Below, piece after piece: positions 23,951-35,749 of a DNA stretch of 64,000 nucleotides. The position numbers and the translations under genes are program-made. Source of the stretch: Isoetes taiwanensis (lineage: Eukaryota > Streptophyta > Lycopodiopsida > Isoetales > Isoetaceae); the NCBI GenBank assembly GCA_021234155.1, contig JAJEKV010000031.1, positions 985,614-1,049,613 of the forward strand. The letters run 5' to 3'. The notes below the pieces were generated by a model that worked only from the letters and a program-made list of their open reading frames with translations, was not told the origin of the DNA and did not search any database. The first letter of the stretch is position 1; each line of letters starts with the position of its first letter.

Positions 23951-24228
23951 GAATGCAGTGTCTCGTAAAAGCAAGCCTTCATTCATACTCCCCGCCAGAT
24001 ATCTAATGATACGCTTAGTGGCTTGCCAATGCTCCGGGACGGGGTTGGACATGAATCGCTAACAGCACCCTCTTGCTTGAGCAATGTCGGGCCTAGTATG
24101 AACCATTATGTGGGAGCGGTGCCAACAACACCGATAGGGAATTTGATTCATGAGAGCGAGATCTTCCCGAGTTCGAGGGTTCCATGGATTTGGTGAGGCC
24201 CGAATAGAAGAAGCGGCGGGGAGTATCT

Positions 24229-25090
24229 TTAGGGTAACGTGAAACATGCCGGTCGTTGACAAAGTTTAGCAATGGCATTGGACCGATGCAAGAGAAGTGT
24301 GCGTTCAGCCCGATTGCGGAAAACTTGAAGACCAAGGCAGGTGTGAATGGGGCCAAGATCGGTCATGCGAAAAACTTGGTGCAGCTGCTGTTTGACATGT
24401 GCTAATTGCGATGGAGAATTGCCGGTAATGATGAGATCGTCAACATATAATACCAAAATGACGGTCGATCGTGAGTGAGGGAGAACATAGACATTCCACT
24501 CACTTACACACCTGCGAAAACCAATGCTTCTCAGGAATTTGTCCATCTTCTTGTACCACTGCCTGGAACTTTGTTTGAGCCTATAAATAGCTCTATGAAG
24601 TCCGTGATAATCTGCGGTGGAATTGACGGGGATCACGCAAAACCTTCCGGGCCGAGTCATGAAAATCTCCTCCTCTAAGTCCCCGTGGAGAAATGTCGCC
24701 TTGACATCCATCATATCGATGTCCCAATCAAGTTGAGTAGCAAGGGCCAGCACAACTTTGATAGATGTGGATTTAGCAAATGAGAGAAAAGGTTTAAGTC
24801 AAAATCAATACACGGTTTTTGAGAGAAGCCTTTTAAGGCGAAATGCGAAACCACCTGAACCGAGGTTGATGAGGATTGTGAGGATCGGACTTGATCGAAA
24901 GACCCATTTGTTGGAAACGGTTTTGCGACACGGAGCGTAGGGACCAACGTCCCACGCATTAGTTTCATCCATATTAGCAATTTCTTCTTCCATGGCCTGC
25001 CCATTTTGGGATTTTTGGGGTTCTGCATGGCTTGGGCATACGTCAAGGGCTCCAAGAACTTCAAACTACTTGAGCAGGACAAGCACATAC
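24229..25090 (-). pseudogene. Copia reverse transcriptase (RVT_2), broken
   Basis: The frames contain MEEEIANMDETNAWD (about 24993), WDIDMMDVKATFLHGDLEEE (about 24725) and the catalytic LYVDDLIITG (about 24430), in the usual copia order. At least three frame changes and stops interrupt the domain. Confidence 0.92.
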
Positions 25091-25499
25091 CTCATCTAGC
25101 CAGTCTGATTTCCACCAGCCCGGGTTCCGGATATGTGCTTCCGAGGCACAAGCAGTGGCTAAAACGGTGGAGCGGTTACGTTTTTGAGCAAGGGACTCCA
25201 ACCAACGTTGAGTGGGTTTGGGCTGGCGGGATGATCGGCGCAATGGTGCAGAATCAAGAACCGACATAGTTGGTTCTGGCAAGGGAATTGACTCATCAAA
25301 GTGATCAGATATCTCGGAGGGAGGTAAAATAGCTTGAGATGGTGGAGGTTCTGAGGTGGAAGTGATGACGGAGGGAGGCTCACTGAGGGATGGTTCAGAT
25401 GTACGAATCTCCAGCCAAAGTGTGGAATCTTTTGGTTTTTGAAAGATTGAAGGATCCTTACGCTTTTCAAACCAATCACGGTCTTAAAGTGCTTGCTCA

Positions 25500-26370
25500 T
25501 CAAAGGTGACTTGCTCTGCTTTTATAACCTAATTTATATCCCTTGCTGTCTGTACAGTAGCCAATGAAAAGAGCCCGACGAGCATGATCATCATGTTTCT
25601 TACGGACTTTAGAAGAGATATGAGGATAGGCAGGGCAACCAAAAACACGAAGATGACCAACCTGAGGTTTGATGCCAGTCCAAAGTTCGGCCGGTGTTTT
25701 CCCTGGAACTGCTACAGTGGGGGCTCTATTTTGCAAATACACTGCTGTCAAGATGGCTTCACCCCAGAAATGCTCATGAAGACCTGAGAACTTGAGCATG
25801 CTCCAGGCTGATTCCTTGACTGTGCGAATCTTCCGTTCAACCACACCATTTTGGTGATGAGCATATGGTCAGCTGCTGAATAGCACCATGCGCATGCAAA
25901 TAATGGGTGAACAGATAGGATATATTTTCCTTCGCATTATCACATCGAATACTTCCAATTGTGGCTTTGTGTTCCCGTTCCACTTGAAGACGCCAAAGAT
26001 GAATTACGTCAGGAACCTCATCTCGGCTTTTCAACAGGAACACAATTGTGTATCTTGAAAAGTCATCAACCAGGAGAAGGAAGTACCTATGTCCCCACAG
26101 TGTTTTGGGCATAGGACCAGCCACGTCCATGTGAATGAGATCCAGTTTGTTGGTGGCTCGTGTTCTGGGTGGACGCTTTTTCAGGCAAGGCTTTTGTGTC
26201 TGTTTTTCCATCACACAACCTTCACCGACACGCAAATGAGCTCTAGCAGAGAATTTGAGTCCTTCTACCATATGATCTCGAAGAAGCACATGCATTCTGG
26301 CTTCACAGATGTGCCCAAGTCTTTGATGCCATAGTTCCACCAAAGGATGGTTCAAATACAAGAGCACAAC
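25500..26370 (-). pseudogene. Copia integrase, broken
   Basis: The pre-integrase motif LWHQRLGH and the zinc-binding region lie near 26320. DLIHMDVAGPMP holds the first catalytic Asp. SIRCDNAKEN carries the second in place of the usual RSDNGGEF. VERKIRTVKESAWSML in the next frame (25844) carries the catalytic Glu. The frame break falls between the second and third catalytic residues. Confidence 0.9.
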
Positions 26371-26960
26371 ACGGAGAATTTGGAATCTCGAGAAAATTCA
26401 TACAAGTACCCAATTCGTTTGCATGTGCCTAGTGTACGATGTTGTGAGTCCATAAGAGTGGCGTTCTCTGCATGTATCACAGACCCAATGCCAACATCTG
26501 CAAGTCTGGAGGCTGCAAGCAAATTTTTCCTCAAACCAGGGACATACAAAACATTATGCATGGTTTGCATGTGTGCATGCATGCAAATATCGGTCGCCTT
26601 GGCACGAGATTTTTAACCCGAGCCAATGCCATTCACATATTTTCCTTGTGGCACCTTCCAATTTAGAGAACCAATGCCGGATTAGGAGTCATGACATGAG
26701 TCGCACCAATTGTCATGAGTCCGGACTTTCGCTCGGGAGCGGCGACCATGCAAGCATCGAGAGACAAGTTCCGGTCACGCTCTTCAACCTCGGCAATGAG
26801 GCAATTGACAGAGCACTTCACATTATCCAAATTGTCAGGCCCTTCAACTTCCACAATCAGACAATTTATAGATCTCCTCTTCACATCTTCTACTTCTGAG
26901 TTTTCTAGACCAGCATCATTGCTTTGAGTTGCAGCAGCCCATCGATTAGCCAAAAAATCT
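26370..26960 (-). pseudogene. Copia protease and linker, active site lost
   Basis: LMTIGATHVMTPN near 26700 aligns with the copia protease motif W-x-L-D-S-G-A-T-x-H-M-T, but the catalytic Asp-Ser is replaced by Thr-Ile. Downstream, HNVLYVPGLRKNLLAASRLA (about 26550) is the conserved protease-to-integrase linker. Confidence 0.75.
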
Positions 26961-26981
26961 TTCCAGCCATAATGTCTAGAA

Positions 26982-27235
26982 CGAGGAAACTCAGATGCAT
27001 CCGGATCTTCAATTTCGAACTAAACAACTCCACTGTTTGAGTCTGCTGAATCAAAGCACGCCCGGAGTCTCCTTCGGGATCACGATGACTCTTGTGAGTT
27101 ATTAAACCGGGAAACTCACATGCATCTGGATCTTCAATTCCAAACTGAACAGCTTCATTGTGCAAGTCTGATGAATCAAAGCACGCCAAGTCTCCTTCTG
27201 GATCCGATAACTCTTGTGAGCTATTATCTTGACAA
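26982..27235 (-). repeat. In-frame 126-bp tandem duplication in the gag-protease spacer
   Basis: The segments starting at 26982 and 27108 are diverged copies of each other (GAAACTCAGATGCATCCGG against GAAACTCACATGCATCTGG, and TGAATCAAAGCACGCC in both). The period is 126 bp, exactly 42 codons, so the duplication kept the frame and probably arose while the element was alive. Confidence 0.8.
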
Positions 27236-27429
27236 AAAATTTGAGCTTTTGGTCGTTGATTTGTCCACCTCTTCTGGAAGCGGACTTGCTTCTTTGGGAC
27301 ATCACCATGACCTGACTTACTACTTTGAGAATCTTGTTTGGAAACATGTTGCTTTCTGCTTACGAGACCTATTTGAAGATGATGATGTGCCTCCTTGTTT
27401 TTTTCTTCTTGAGTATCTTGGGGATCTAC

Positions 27430-28240
27430 AAAACCTAGCAATGTGACCAACTATCCCGCACTTCCAACATTCAGGGAGGACCTCGGCTTTGTCCAGAAGA
27501 TGCCTTTGAAAAATTGCATTCTTCCCCGATCATTCTCATCTTCATCGTCATCATCAAGATGACTTGCACGAAGAATAGCTCCAATGACAACCGATGATTT
27601 GCAGTTTCTTCTCTTGGCATCCTAAAGTCATTTTTAGAGACCTATAGGATTTGGGCGGGGCTCACAAGAATTGCCATGCCTAGATCTTCGTCTTGAATTA
27701 CGTGTTTCAATGCCCCTAATTGTGATGCAAGGGCTTGCATCTTTGTGATGTGTTCTTGAGGATTTTCTCCTTCCTTCATTTTAGCTTTAAAGAACTTCTT
27801 CGGAGATACAACTTCTCACTTTCGAGGCTGCTCTGTTTTGAAAGTCCTTTTCAAACACTCCCGACCATCTTTTCTTTGTTAGCTGCAATCTCACCAAAGG
27901 AATTTGAGCATCTTTCAGCCCAAAAATGGCGTGGTGCGCGCTCGATTATCCTTCTTGATCCATGGCGCAAGTTCCTTGCTCACCTTTTGAGCCTCGATTC
28001 CTCTCGTCACCATCATCACCATCATCGCCTTCATCTTCTTGGTCTCGGGTCTTCACGGACACCACTCCCCAACAGATCTCTTTCCTCAAGAATGCTTTGC
28101 ATTCTCCGAATCGATACACGGCATTGGTTTACGTCAAGCTTTTCAATACTTTTGATGTCAATCAAAGACTAGACATTTTATAAAGGCGGTGATGAAAGGA
28201 CCACTCAATCCACTTTCGGGACTTGATCAAAAACAAATAT
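27430..28240 (-). pseudogene. Copia gag with CCHC zinc knuckle, broken
   Basis: A frame near 27790-27690 reads KMKEGENPQEHITKMQALAS, the conserved copia gag helix. At 27476-27432 the frame reads ECWKCGIVGHIARFC, a perfect C-x2-C-x4-H-x4-C nucleocapsid knuckle. Several stops lie between them. Confidence 0.85.
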
Positions 28241-28293
28241 CTTTGTAACTATTTTTGTCTCGAACAAAATCAACCGACCGATTGTTTTTCGAA

Positions 28294-28304
28294 CTCTGAT
28301 ACCA
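28294..28304 (-). other. Primer-binding site, initiator-Met tRNA type
   Basis: On the element strand TGGTATCAGAG follows directly after the 5' LTR. This complements the 3' end of plant initiator methionine tRNA and is the standard copia primer site. Confidence 0.9.
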
Positions 28305-28469
28305 TGAGCATTTGGGAATCCGCAACAAAAGGAAAACGCTCATCAAAAGTCGGGAAAACAAGCGTTTAGTTCTCTCATGTCCGTTTGTTTTCATTCACAT
28401 GTCTATATTTATACAGAGAATAGCCTGGTGGCCACGTATTGCAAAGGCGAATATTCTTAATTCCTAATA
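28305..28469 (-). repeat. 5' LTR of the copia element (165 bp)
   Basis: It is the partner of 23288-23448. The boundary is fixed by the primer site on one side and the GCATC target duplication on the other. Confidence 0.92.
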
Positions 28470-28474
28470 GCATC

Positions 28475-30205
28475 GAAATGCAAACCAGTATATAGCCACC
28501 ATGATTTTTCTCTTGATCTTGATCTTGATCTAAATTGATTGGAAAACAAATATGCTCTAGTTTAAAGAGGGCGTGAAATTGATTATGTTTGAAGTGAAGC
28601 AAAAACGCATGGAAAAGGTGATGAAGGAGATTGAAACAGCTTATTTTTAGTCAGGTCAGAGCCACAATGTATAAAGCAACATGTATAGAGCAACAATGGC
28701 CTTGCCTCGATTTGGAATAGCCTCCTTTTCCTTTTACTTTTTTTCATGTCTCTATTTCCTGTTTTCTTGAACAATGAGGCATATTTTGCAACTTGATTGT
28801 ATGATCTTCAAAAATGGTAGCTTCTCCCATATGACATTGAACAATGCTCTAGAATTCTATTGCTCGGGATTTTGTTAGAAGCAAGCAGCTACCATGATGT
28901 CTTTGATAGTCCTCCAACATTTACTCCGTCAAACAATCTCCAGATGAATATGTAGGAAAGCTAGATTATTTAGATTGGCCATTCTTATTCTTAGCATCGG
29001 GAAGGACATAAGCATATCTCTTTTAGGCTTAGATTTTCCCCTTATGGTGCTCAGAATGGAATGAAGGGCTAAACACATTCATGGGTTAGGATTTAACGCT
29101 AGATTTCAACATTTTTCTATATATCTCAGTTTGCTTGAGAAAACTCATGTTCGTGGATAATTATCTTACTAAACCTAACCAAAAAATATCTTAATGAAAC
29201 ACAAATGTATTTTGCCAATTGTCCATTGATGTAGATAAATAGGCTTGTTCTGACAAGCACTTGCCAATGCCACCAAACTAGATTGTAACCTACATTCACT
29301 TTCATATTTTATATACACTACATAATCACATAATAAAAAACACTTTTTTACATCAATAACCACATAGACACATTTTTCATAAAGAATATCTTTACACGCA
29401 TCAGCCATTGCATTTCCAATGTCACGCCTAAAGTGGCCATTTATAACTCATCTTCCCTAATGGCAAAATTAAATTAGGTATATTCCTAGCTATGAACTAG
29501 AGGTGCAAACTCTTACAAACTCTATGAACTAAAGAATCTGCAAATATTTACGCTCTATCTAAGTCCGTTTAAGCTTATGGCCATCAACATTTTACATATC
29601 ATGCTAAACAACTCCATAGGTAAAAATGTCACTAAGTAAAGTGACCACACACAATCTGGCTCAAACGTAAACACACTAGTGACATTCTTATACCATATTA
29701 ACAATGCAATGGCCCAGTCTCATACTTGAGTTGAACTTTTAAGGGCGTACAAGGTGCTAGCTCTGCCAGTGCTAAACTCTTGTAGTTTATATTTATTTGT
29801 TGAGGCATTTGGTTTGTTGGTTGTATGTGACCAGTGAGTTATTTGTTGAGTATCGTCATATGGATGATAAAGTTGTGTAGCATCATTTCGATTGGCATTT
29901 TTTCTTAACATGTACCAATTGTATTAACCCATTGCTCGCAAAACATTTGGTATGTATAAAAGGCACCAAAATATTAGTGGCATTAAGATGATGATGATGA
30001 TGAAGGAGCGAAAATTTTAGATGGTCCCAAATTATCTATTTTGGCAATCCCATGGCCAGCCTAAGTGGGATGCATTGGCTATGTCGTAGGTGCAAAATTA
30101 CCATTTTGTGGCACTTTACTAGCAACCAAAGGATTGGAATGGCCAATTCATTATCTGATGATTTAGGACATACCAATATTTTGGCCATTTGAGTTCAATG
30201 GATGA
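28475..30205. other. No recognisable gene
   Basis: AT-rich with short random frames and a small (GAT)n run near 29990. No element ends could be paired. Confidence 0.5.
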
Positions 30206-30229
30206 AGGAAGGAAGGAAGGAAGGAAGTT
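30206..30229. repeat. (GGAA)n microsatellite at the LINE 3' end
   Basis: Six GGAA/GAAG repeats border the 3' terminus of the minus-strand LINE that starts at 30230. It may be the expanded tail of that insertion. Confidence 0.7.
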
Positions 30230-31605
30230 ACTTTTATCGTCCACGGAGACCAATCGGTCTATGGGACCCAATACAAAAAGAAGCAAGCGATTCTTGCGGA
30301 TTAAAACCCAGCAGAAGGGTTTTCGAGGAAAACCGTGGCAACAATCGGCCTTCGCGACAAAAGCTATATAATCATATAAAATGCGAGAAACATCCCAATA
30401 TATCTGATCATACACCACCGTAGTGCCTAGTCGTGAATGACGGCGGGGAGCAAAGGTGACCCTCGCGAGTCGATACCTCTGGATGTATGACCCGGAGTCC
30501 GTCTCGGCGGTGTGTTCATCGCCAAATGCAAAGGCACGTCAACCTGCACTAAGGGCGTGATCAGCGAATCGGTGAGCAAGGCAACTTCTGGAAAGTGTGA
30601 GACTCATCCTCAATCGGCTTTTGTTGGCAGACCGACAGAGCATCTGGCGGGGGCTCCCAATCCACTGCCCGCCTCGATCTTGCGAAGATGGTGGGCACCG
30701 TGCGCGAATGGAGGCAATGAGCTGCGCTTTTCGGGGGTGGTAGGGAACGCAGGTAGAGGCATCGGGCCCCGCTAACTGCAGAGTTGATGTGCTCCTTGTA
30801 ATGGGCCATTTTGACTGCTCTAGAGCAATGGGGTCCCCGAGCTTGCCAAGGAAACAAGCATCTAGAGTACTCCACTTGGTACATCCTTGATCGGCCCATT
30901 GCGCCCCTTATGCGCTGCATTGCTCTGCCCGTTCCATCTGGCGAACCAGTCTCTCTTACCCCTCCAAGGGCCCTAAGCGGCTGCGGACTCATGGCCACTG
31001 AGTGTAAGCCCGGTGCGAGGGGGGGAGCATCACCCATAGTAACCACTTTACGAAAATAGGCGATGTGTCTATCAAGGGCTGCCGGTGGCGGCAAGAATCG
31101 ATTTCTGCGGCCGAGAATCGATAGGGGCCCGAAGGTTTCACCAAGTGCGCGTGCCAAAATGCCTTACGCACTTTGCTCCAAGTCATTCCGGTCGTCAAAG
31201 GCGGCCCAGGGCCCCTAAACCGACCCGTCTGGAAGGGCGAATTTCGACCCGGTTACGACGGATGTGGCCCGGCCCCAATCATATAGCTCGCTTTGGTGGC
31301 TGTTGCCCATTGCATAAAAGCGCTTTCCGGCTGGTGTCACCCGCCAGCGGATAGGCAGCGCCTCCCCGCCAGGAAGCGGGGAGGGGAACTCCACCCCTAG
31401 GTACTTGTAGGTGGGCGTGGCGCCCACGCCGTACCCCAGATATGTGAGTCACGGGGAGGCATGGGGTGGCGTGAAGAGGATATGAGAACCACCACGGTCT
31501 TGGCGGTTGGCGCGCATGTCACGTAGCGACAAAATGTGTCTAGGGCATCCAGGTGAGACTGCATATCTTCTGGGGTGTGGGCCAGCAGGCCAACATCGTC
31601 CGCAT
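30230..31605 (-). mobile_element. LINE C, 5'-truncated copy, degenerate
   Basis: On the minus strand the copy starts abruptly at the reverse transcriptase catalytic motif (NADDVGLLAHTPEDMQSHLD in place of YADD). It runs through a C-terminal knuckle region (CQQKPIEDESHTF) to a 3' terminus GGTCTCCGTGGACGATAA. The same end is found at 37841-37862 and, more diverged, at about 31660-31700. It is GC-rich and full of frame changes. Confidence 0.75.
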
Positions 31606-31649
31606 TTTGGTTAAGAAATGGCCACTTCAAGGATATGACATTTCCTTTA

Positions 31650-32857
31650 GAATAGAACATAATAGAATAGGTTTTTTAACGTCCACGAAGACGAAGATGC
31701 CATGGGACCCATACAATGGCCTAGTATAACCAATACTGCTAGGATTAAAAAACCCATGCCTCGAAAGATTTTCAAGGAAAAAACCTTTGCAGTAATGATG
31801 ATATTAGACAAGCAAGAAGAAAATATAAGTAGACGATAATGACTACTGAGGGCTCAATAATTGAAGACGCTCATCCAGAACCTCAAGTATGTATAATGCC
31901 AAGTTGGAATGCTAAAGTCAAACAACGATTTCTGACCATCTCAAAAGCAGGACATCTTAGCAGAATATGACTCTCATCTTCAATAACCTATAACTGGCAA
32001 CATGCACATAATCTCGCTTCTCGTGGCAATTGCCAGTGCTCCCATCTACCTGTCTCAATTCGTAGCTTGTGGGATCCTGTGCGAATTGGTGCAATAGCTA
32101 CAAGCTTTTTCGTGGATAATGGAGCAAGTAAATAAGCTTGTGTTCCTGGTGCCAAAGTGGGATTTATATGTGCATGATAATGACCAGTTTTAACTTGGGC
32201 TATGGTAACTGCATCCCACATCTTTTGAGAAAAATGACTATTGAGATATTGGTGCAAAAGCTCAGGATTAGAACTAGCAAGCACCATGCAATGTTCTAAC
32301 TGCACAGACAGTTTGGCAAACCGATTCTCTTTCCAACATTGTTTCAAACGCTGGAGACATTCAGCCATGGCAAGCGTGAGAAGAGGGTACCTATCATCAT
32401 CCGTGTGATGCACTTTGCTGATATAGTGGAGATGTCGCTTCATGACAGAATATTGAAGAGGCCAAAAACCTGTCTTCTGTAAAGGAATAACATAGGGCAC
32501 CGTAGCTTTGACTCCTAGATTGTAAGTGAGAAAGGACTTTTGCACCCGTTCCAAGCTCTCCCAAGCAATAATACTAATGCAGCCCCCATACTTCAAAACT
32601 ATACAGTAAAAAAGGTTCTACCAAAGCCCGAAACAAGTGGGCTTTCCATGATCAATCATGAATCTCTGCTCGAAAACAATTGTTGTGCGTTGCATAGAGT
32701 GCTTTCCAGCCAGCAGTCACACGCTTGGTAATACATTGTTCCCAAAGTGTGTTGTTATAGAACTATACACCAAGATACTTGTAGCTATCTACAACTTCAA
32801 CTTTGTGGCTATCATAGTACAAAGTTGGAACAATATGCAGAGAAGATTGAACTGCCA
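31650..32857 (-). mobile_element. LINE A, 3' portion (right part lies beyond Element 1)
   Basis: It contains VEVVDSYKYLGV (about 32795-32760) and then a 202-codon frame 32596-31988. That ends in LRIETGRWEHWQLPREARLC, the conserved C-terminal region before the CCHC-like knuckle of I/Jockey-type LINE ORF2. The 3' terminus CGTGGACGTTAA lies near 31670, followed by a TTCTATT-type tail. Its 5' half is at 40606-42810, separated by the Element 1 insertion. Confidence 0.85.
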
Positions 32858-32881
32858 GGTGTTTTTTTAATTGAGGTGTAC
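32858..32881 (+). repeat. Element 1 left terminal inverted repeat
   Basis: Starts GGTGTTTTTTTAATTGAG and ends GTGTAC. It pairs with 40582-40605 with a single mismatch. Preceded by the target duplication CTGCCA. Confidence 0.92.
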
Positions 32882-33221
32882 AAAAACGCGAAATTTCAAC
32901 ACGTCATCAGCACCTATATTTTGGTGTTGGTTCGCTTACGAGACGGGCGAGTTTGAAGTGTTGAAGTTTTGAAGTGTGCCAGGACGGGCGTATTGAAGTT
33001 TTGCGACGACCAGTCTGAAGTGTCAGGTACGGTCTAGTACAGGGCTGTAGCAGAGCTTCGATTTCTGCACGTGAAATGATCGAACATGCAGATAATCATT
33101 TGAGTGTGTCGTAAACTTTTAATTCCCTTAGATTTCGAATTCCAAACCGCTTGCTTGCTTGCTCGAAGCCGATTCCTTGCTTGATCGAAGCCTTGCTTGC
33201 AATAATCTTTAAGCTTCTTCG

Positions 33222-35266
33222 ATGGATTCCGGAGGTCGTAAGGTGAGCTGCGCCCTGCAAGTTTGGTTTTTTTTTCTTTCTTTCTATTGCGTTATCCTTT
33301 TCTAATTCATGTGATCTTTGTTGCAGGTCTTTGCCAGAACAGAATTTGAATTCAAAAAATTCCAGGGTTTACCCTCTTCTGGCAGAAAACTGAAGCAGAT
33401 GAAGGCAGAAGAAGTCCCTGAATCCGACTTCTTATCCGTATGAAAAGTTCCGCTTCATAACGGAAAGATCAATATGAAGGAGATTAAACACAGTTTTAAG
33501 CAGGAATTATTGGATCTTGTGGCGAAAGTGTATTTCAAAAGAAGTTGCCGAATAATGAGGTGAGGACTCAATTTGCTCGAGCATTTGCTTGGCAGCATAC
33601 AGCGGCTGCATTGGCTCGAAGAAGGAGTTTAGAGTCAATTGGGCCTCCTTTGCTGCCGATGCCTACCAGGACTCCTTGAAGAAGAAGGCGAAAAGGATTC
33701 GACATGAACATCCAGAGTGTTCTTGCACAGGTTAAGAAATTGGAGGAAATGAAGTTTGAAGCAGAAGGGAAGCTATGCAATTTGGAAAATGATGCTCTTA
33801 GGTTAGAGGGCAGCATGGCTACAGCCGAGGCATCTTGCAACAGTTTAGTTGATGCCATAGAAGAAAAAAGGAAGACTAGAATCGACTTGTCACTAACATT
33901 TGCTGAAGATCCAGAAATACAAAGCCAAGCAGCTATTATGAAGTGTGAGGAAGATGTGCTGGTAGGCTTACTGGACAAGACACTCTCTTCTATGGGAAAG
34001 GACAGATTCAAGAACATAAAAAAACAGATCAAGAGCACAAAGAATGATATAAAATCATATGAGCAAGCCATGGAATTGTGGCATGCAAGAGCAGCCCAGA
34101 TTTCTTCACTGCAGAACAAGAAGGTAAACCCCATTAACATCACAATGGGTATTTACAATTTTTCTTTTAGCTCGGCTAGCACTTGTCAGATATGTGGTTT
34201 TTCCTTCAGTGATGAATATGCTATGCATATTGAGCTGAAGTGCACCCATAAATTTCATGTTTTTTGTTTTTCTGATGTGCTTGAGTCCATGCATTGCATT
34301 GTTTCTGGTTGTGGTGAATATGTGCCACATTCACTTCTAGTCGAGCTCGGCCATGTGAGTGAACAGAAGAATATTGTTGATGTTGAAGAAGAGGCTGCTG
34401 AAGGACATGCTGAAGAATCTACTGAAGAAGAGCCTACTGAAGAATCTGAGGAATTCAACATAATGAAAAGGAAGAAGAATGTTGAACATTCTTCTGAAGA
34501 ATCTGAATCTGAAGCAGAAGTATACCTGCAAGAAAAATGAGAAAGAGGATGACAAGGAGTGCTCTGAAGAAGGCTAAGGACATTGACTGTAAGTGCTTTG
34601 AGGGTGCTTTTTTTGTGTGTTTTTGCTTTTACTTATGTCTTGTCTGATGTTTTGAATTGCAGATTCTGAGAATTATAAGCTGTCCAAAAGTCCTAATATT
34701 ACAAAATTGCCCAAGTTTAGCACAGCTCAGGAGAATGTAAAGTTCTTATGTGATGAACTCCTAGGCTTGAATACTGAAGGTATGTTATATAATTGGAATG
34801 ATTAAATTGTATTTGTTAAACTCTTCCACATTTGCTGATTATTTGTTTTTTATGGCAGAAGATGGCAGTCCATTGCATAGTACTTCAAAAGGTAAGGGTG
34901 TCTTATTAGATCTATGGTATTTGCATGCTGAATTTTTTTTATGATGAATTCTTTTTTTGGCAGGTGCTACCCCCCCTTCCAGGAAAAAACTTGATGTCAA
35001 CCTAGAAGATAAATCAGCAGCATGTAAGTTTTGCAATTTCAATTAAGGAATTCAGTTGAATTGTACTAAGACTGTCCTTGATTTCAGTGTTGCAGGAAGA
35101 ACTGGACAGTGTTCAATTGCCTAAGGTTGTGCTTGACAGTCCAGCCATTGCTGCTAAAGTTCAAGCTTCTGAGGTGTCCACTGAGTCAGATGACATAGGT
35201 GAAGAAGAAGAAGAAAATGTAGTGGAGAGGTACTTGGCCAAGAGAGTCAAGAAAGAAAAAAAATGA
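33222..35266 (+). CDS. Element 1 accessory gene: coiled coil plus RING-like zinc finger, acidic C-terminus
   Basis: The first exon is probably 33222-33242 (MDSGGRK, donor GTGAGC). The next block starts at about 33328 (VFARTEFEFKKFQG). The main block 33704-34534 has a heptad-rich coiled coil at its codons 1-130. A C-x2-C...C-x-H-x3-C...C-x4-C cluster follows (CQICGF, KCTHKFHVFC, MHCIVSGC), RING-like but not standard, and then a Glu/Ser-rich tail. Small exons at about 34663-34780, 34859-34892, 34964-35023 and 35078-35266 add a charged C-terminus ending KRVKKEKK. A stop at 33439 and frame changes near 33540 and 33675 suggest that this copy is damaged at its N-terminal half. The protein is not known to me; a DNA- or SUMO/ubiquitin-linked helper of the transposase is inference only. 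Confidence 0.65.
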
Positions 35267-35749
35267 TCTGCTGCTTATGAACTTAAAAAGTTTGAAATTA
35301 TGTAATCTCCTGAAACTTGTGAAAACTCGTGTAATGGAAGAAATTTTGTGTTTGCAACTTTTTTTGTATTTGATAATATATTAAACTTTTGCAATTTTGA
35401 GTTTTGAGTTTGCAATTTGAGTTTTGAATTGCAATTTCAATTGTTGTAATTTAGAAGTTTCTAATATGAATTGTTGCAAGAAGATAACAAGTTCACAATC
35501 ATTCATATTTTCTGCTAATTCACAGTCAAGTTTATAATCAAAATTACATTACTGTTTTCATGCTTTTCAATTTACATGCTTTCAAGTTTCATTTATCTGA
35601 AGTTTAAGTTCTATGAGTGATTGAATTGTGAGTCAATGTGAATGAATGAATAGTATTTCTTGTTGTTATTTTCTGGTGTTTTGTTTTTTGCTATCTGCAA
35701 TTTTTTTTTTCTCCAATGTCACCTTGTTTTCTTCCTGTTTTCTGCTTGG

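Larger units (their letters stand above)
23283..28474 (-). mobile_element. Full-length, inactive Ty1/copia retrotransposon with target duplications
   Basis: The element is 23288-28469 and is flanked by the 5-bp direct repeat GCATC (23283-23287 and 28470-28474). It reads on the minus strand in the order 5' LTR, primer site, gag with a CCHC knuckle, protease, integrase, reverse transcriptase, RNase H, polypurine tract, 3' LTR. Having integrase before reverse transcriptase defines copia. The LTRs begin TATTAGG and end TTCA or CTCA on the element strand, so the termini are TA...CA rather than TG...CA. The coding region is broken into many frames, so it cannot be autonomous. Its own length, about 5.2 kb, is normal for plant copia. 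Confidence 0.93.
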
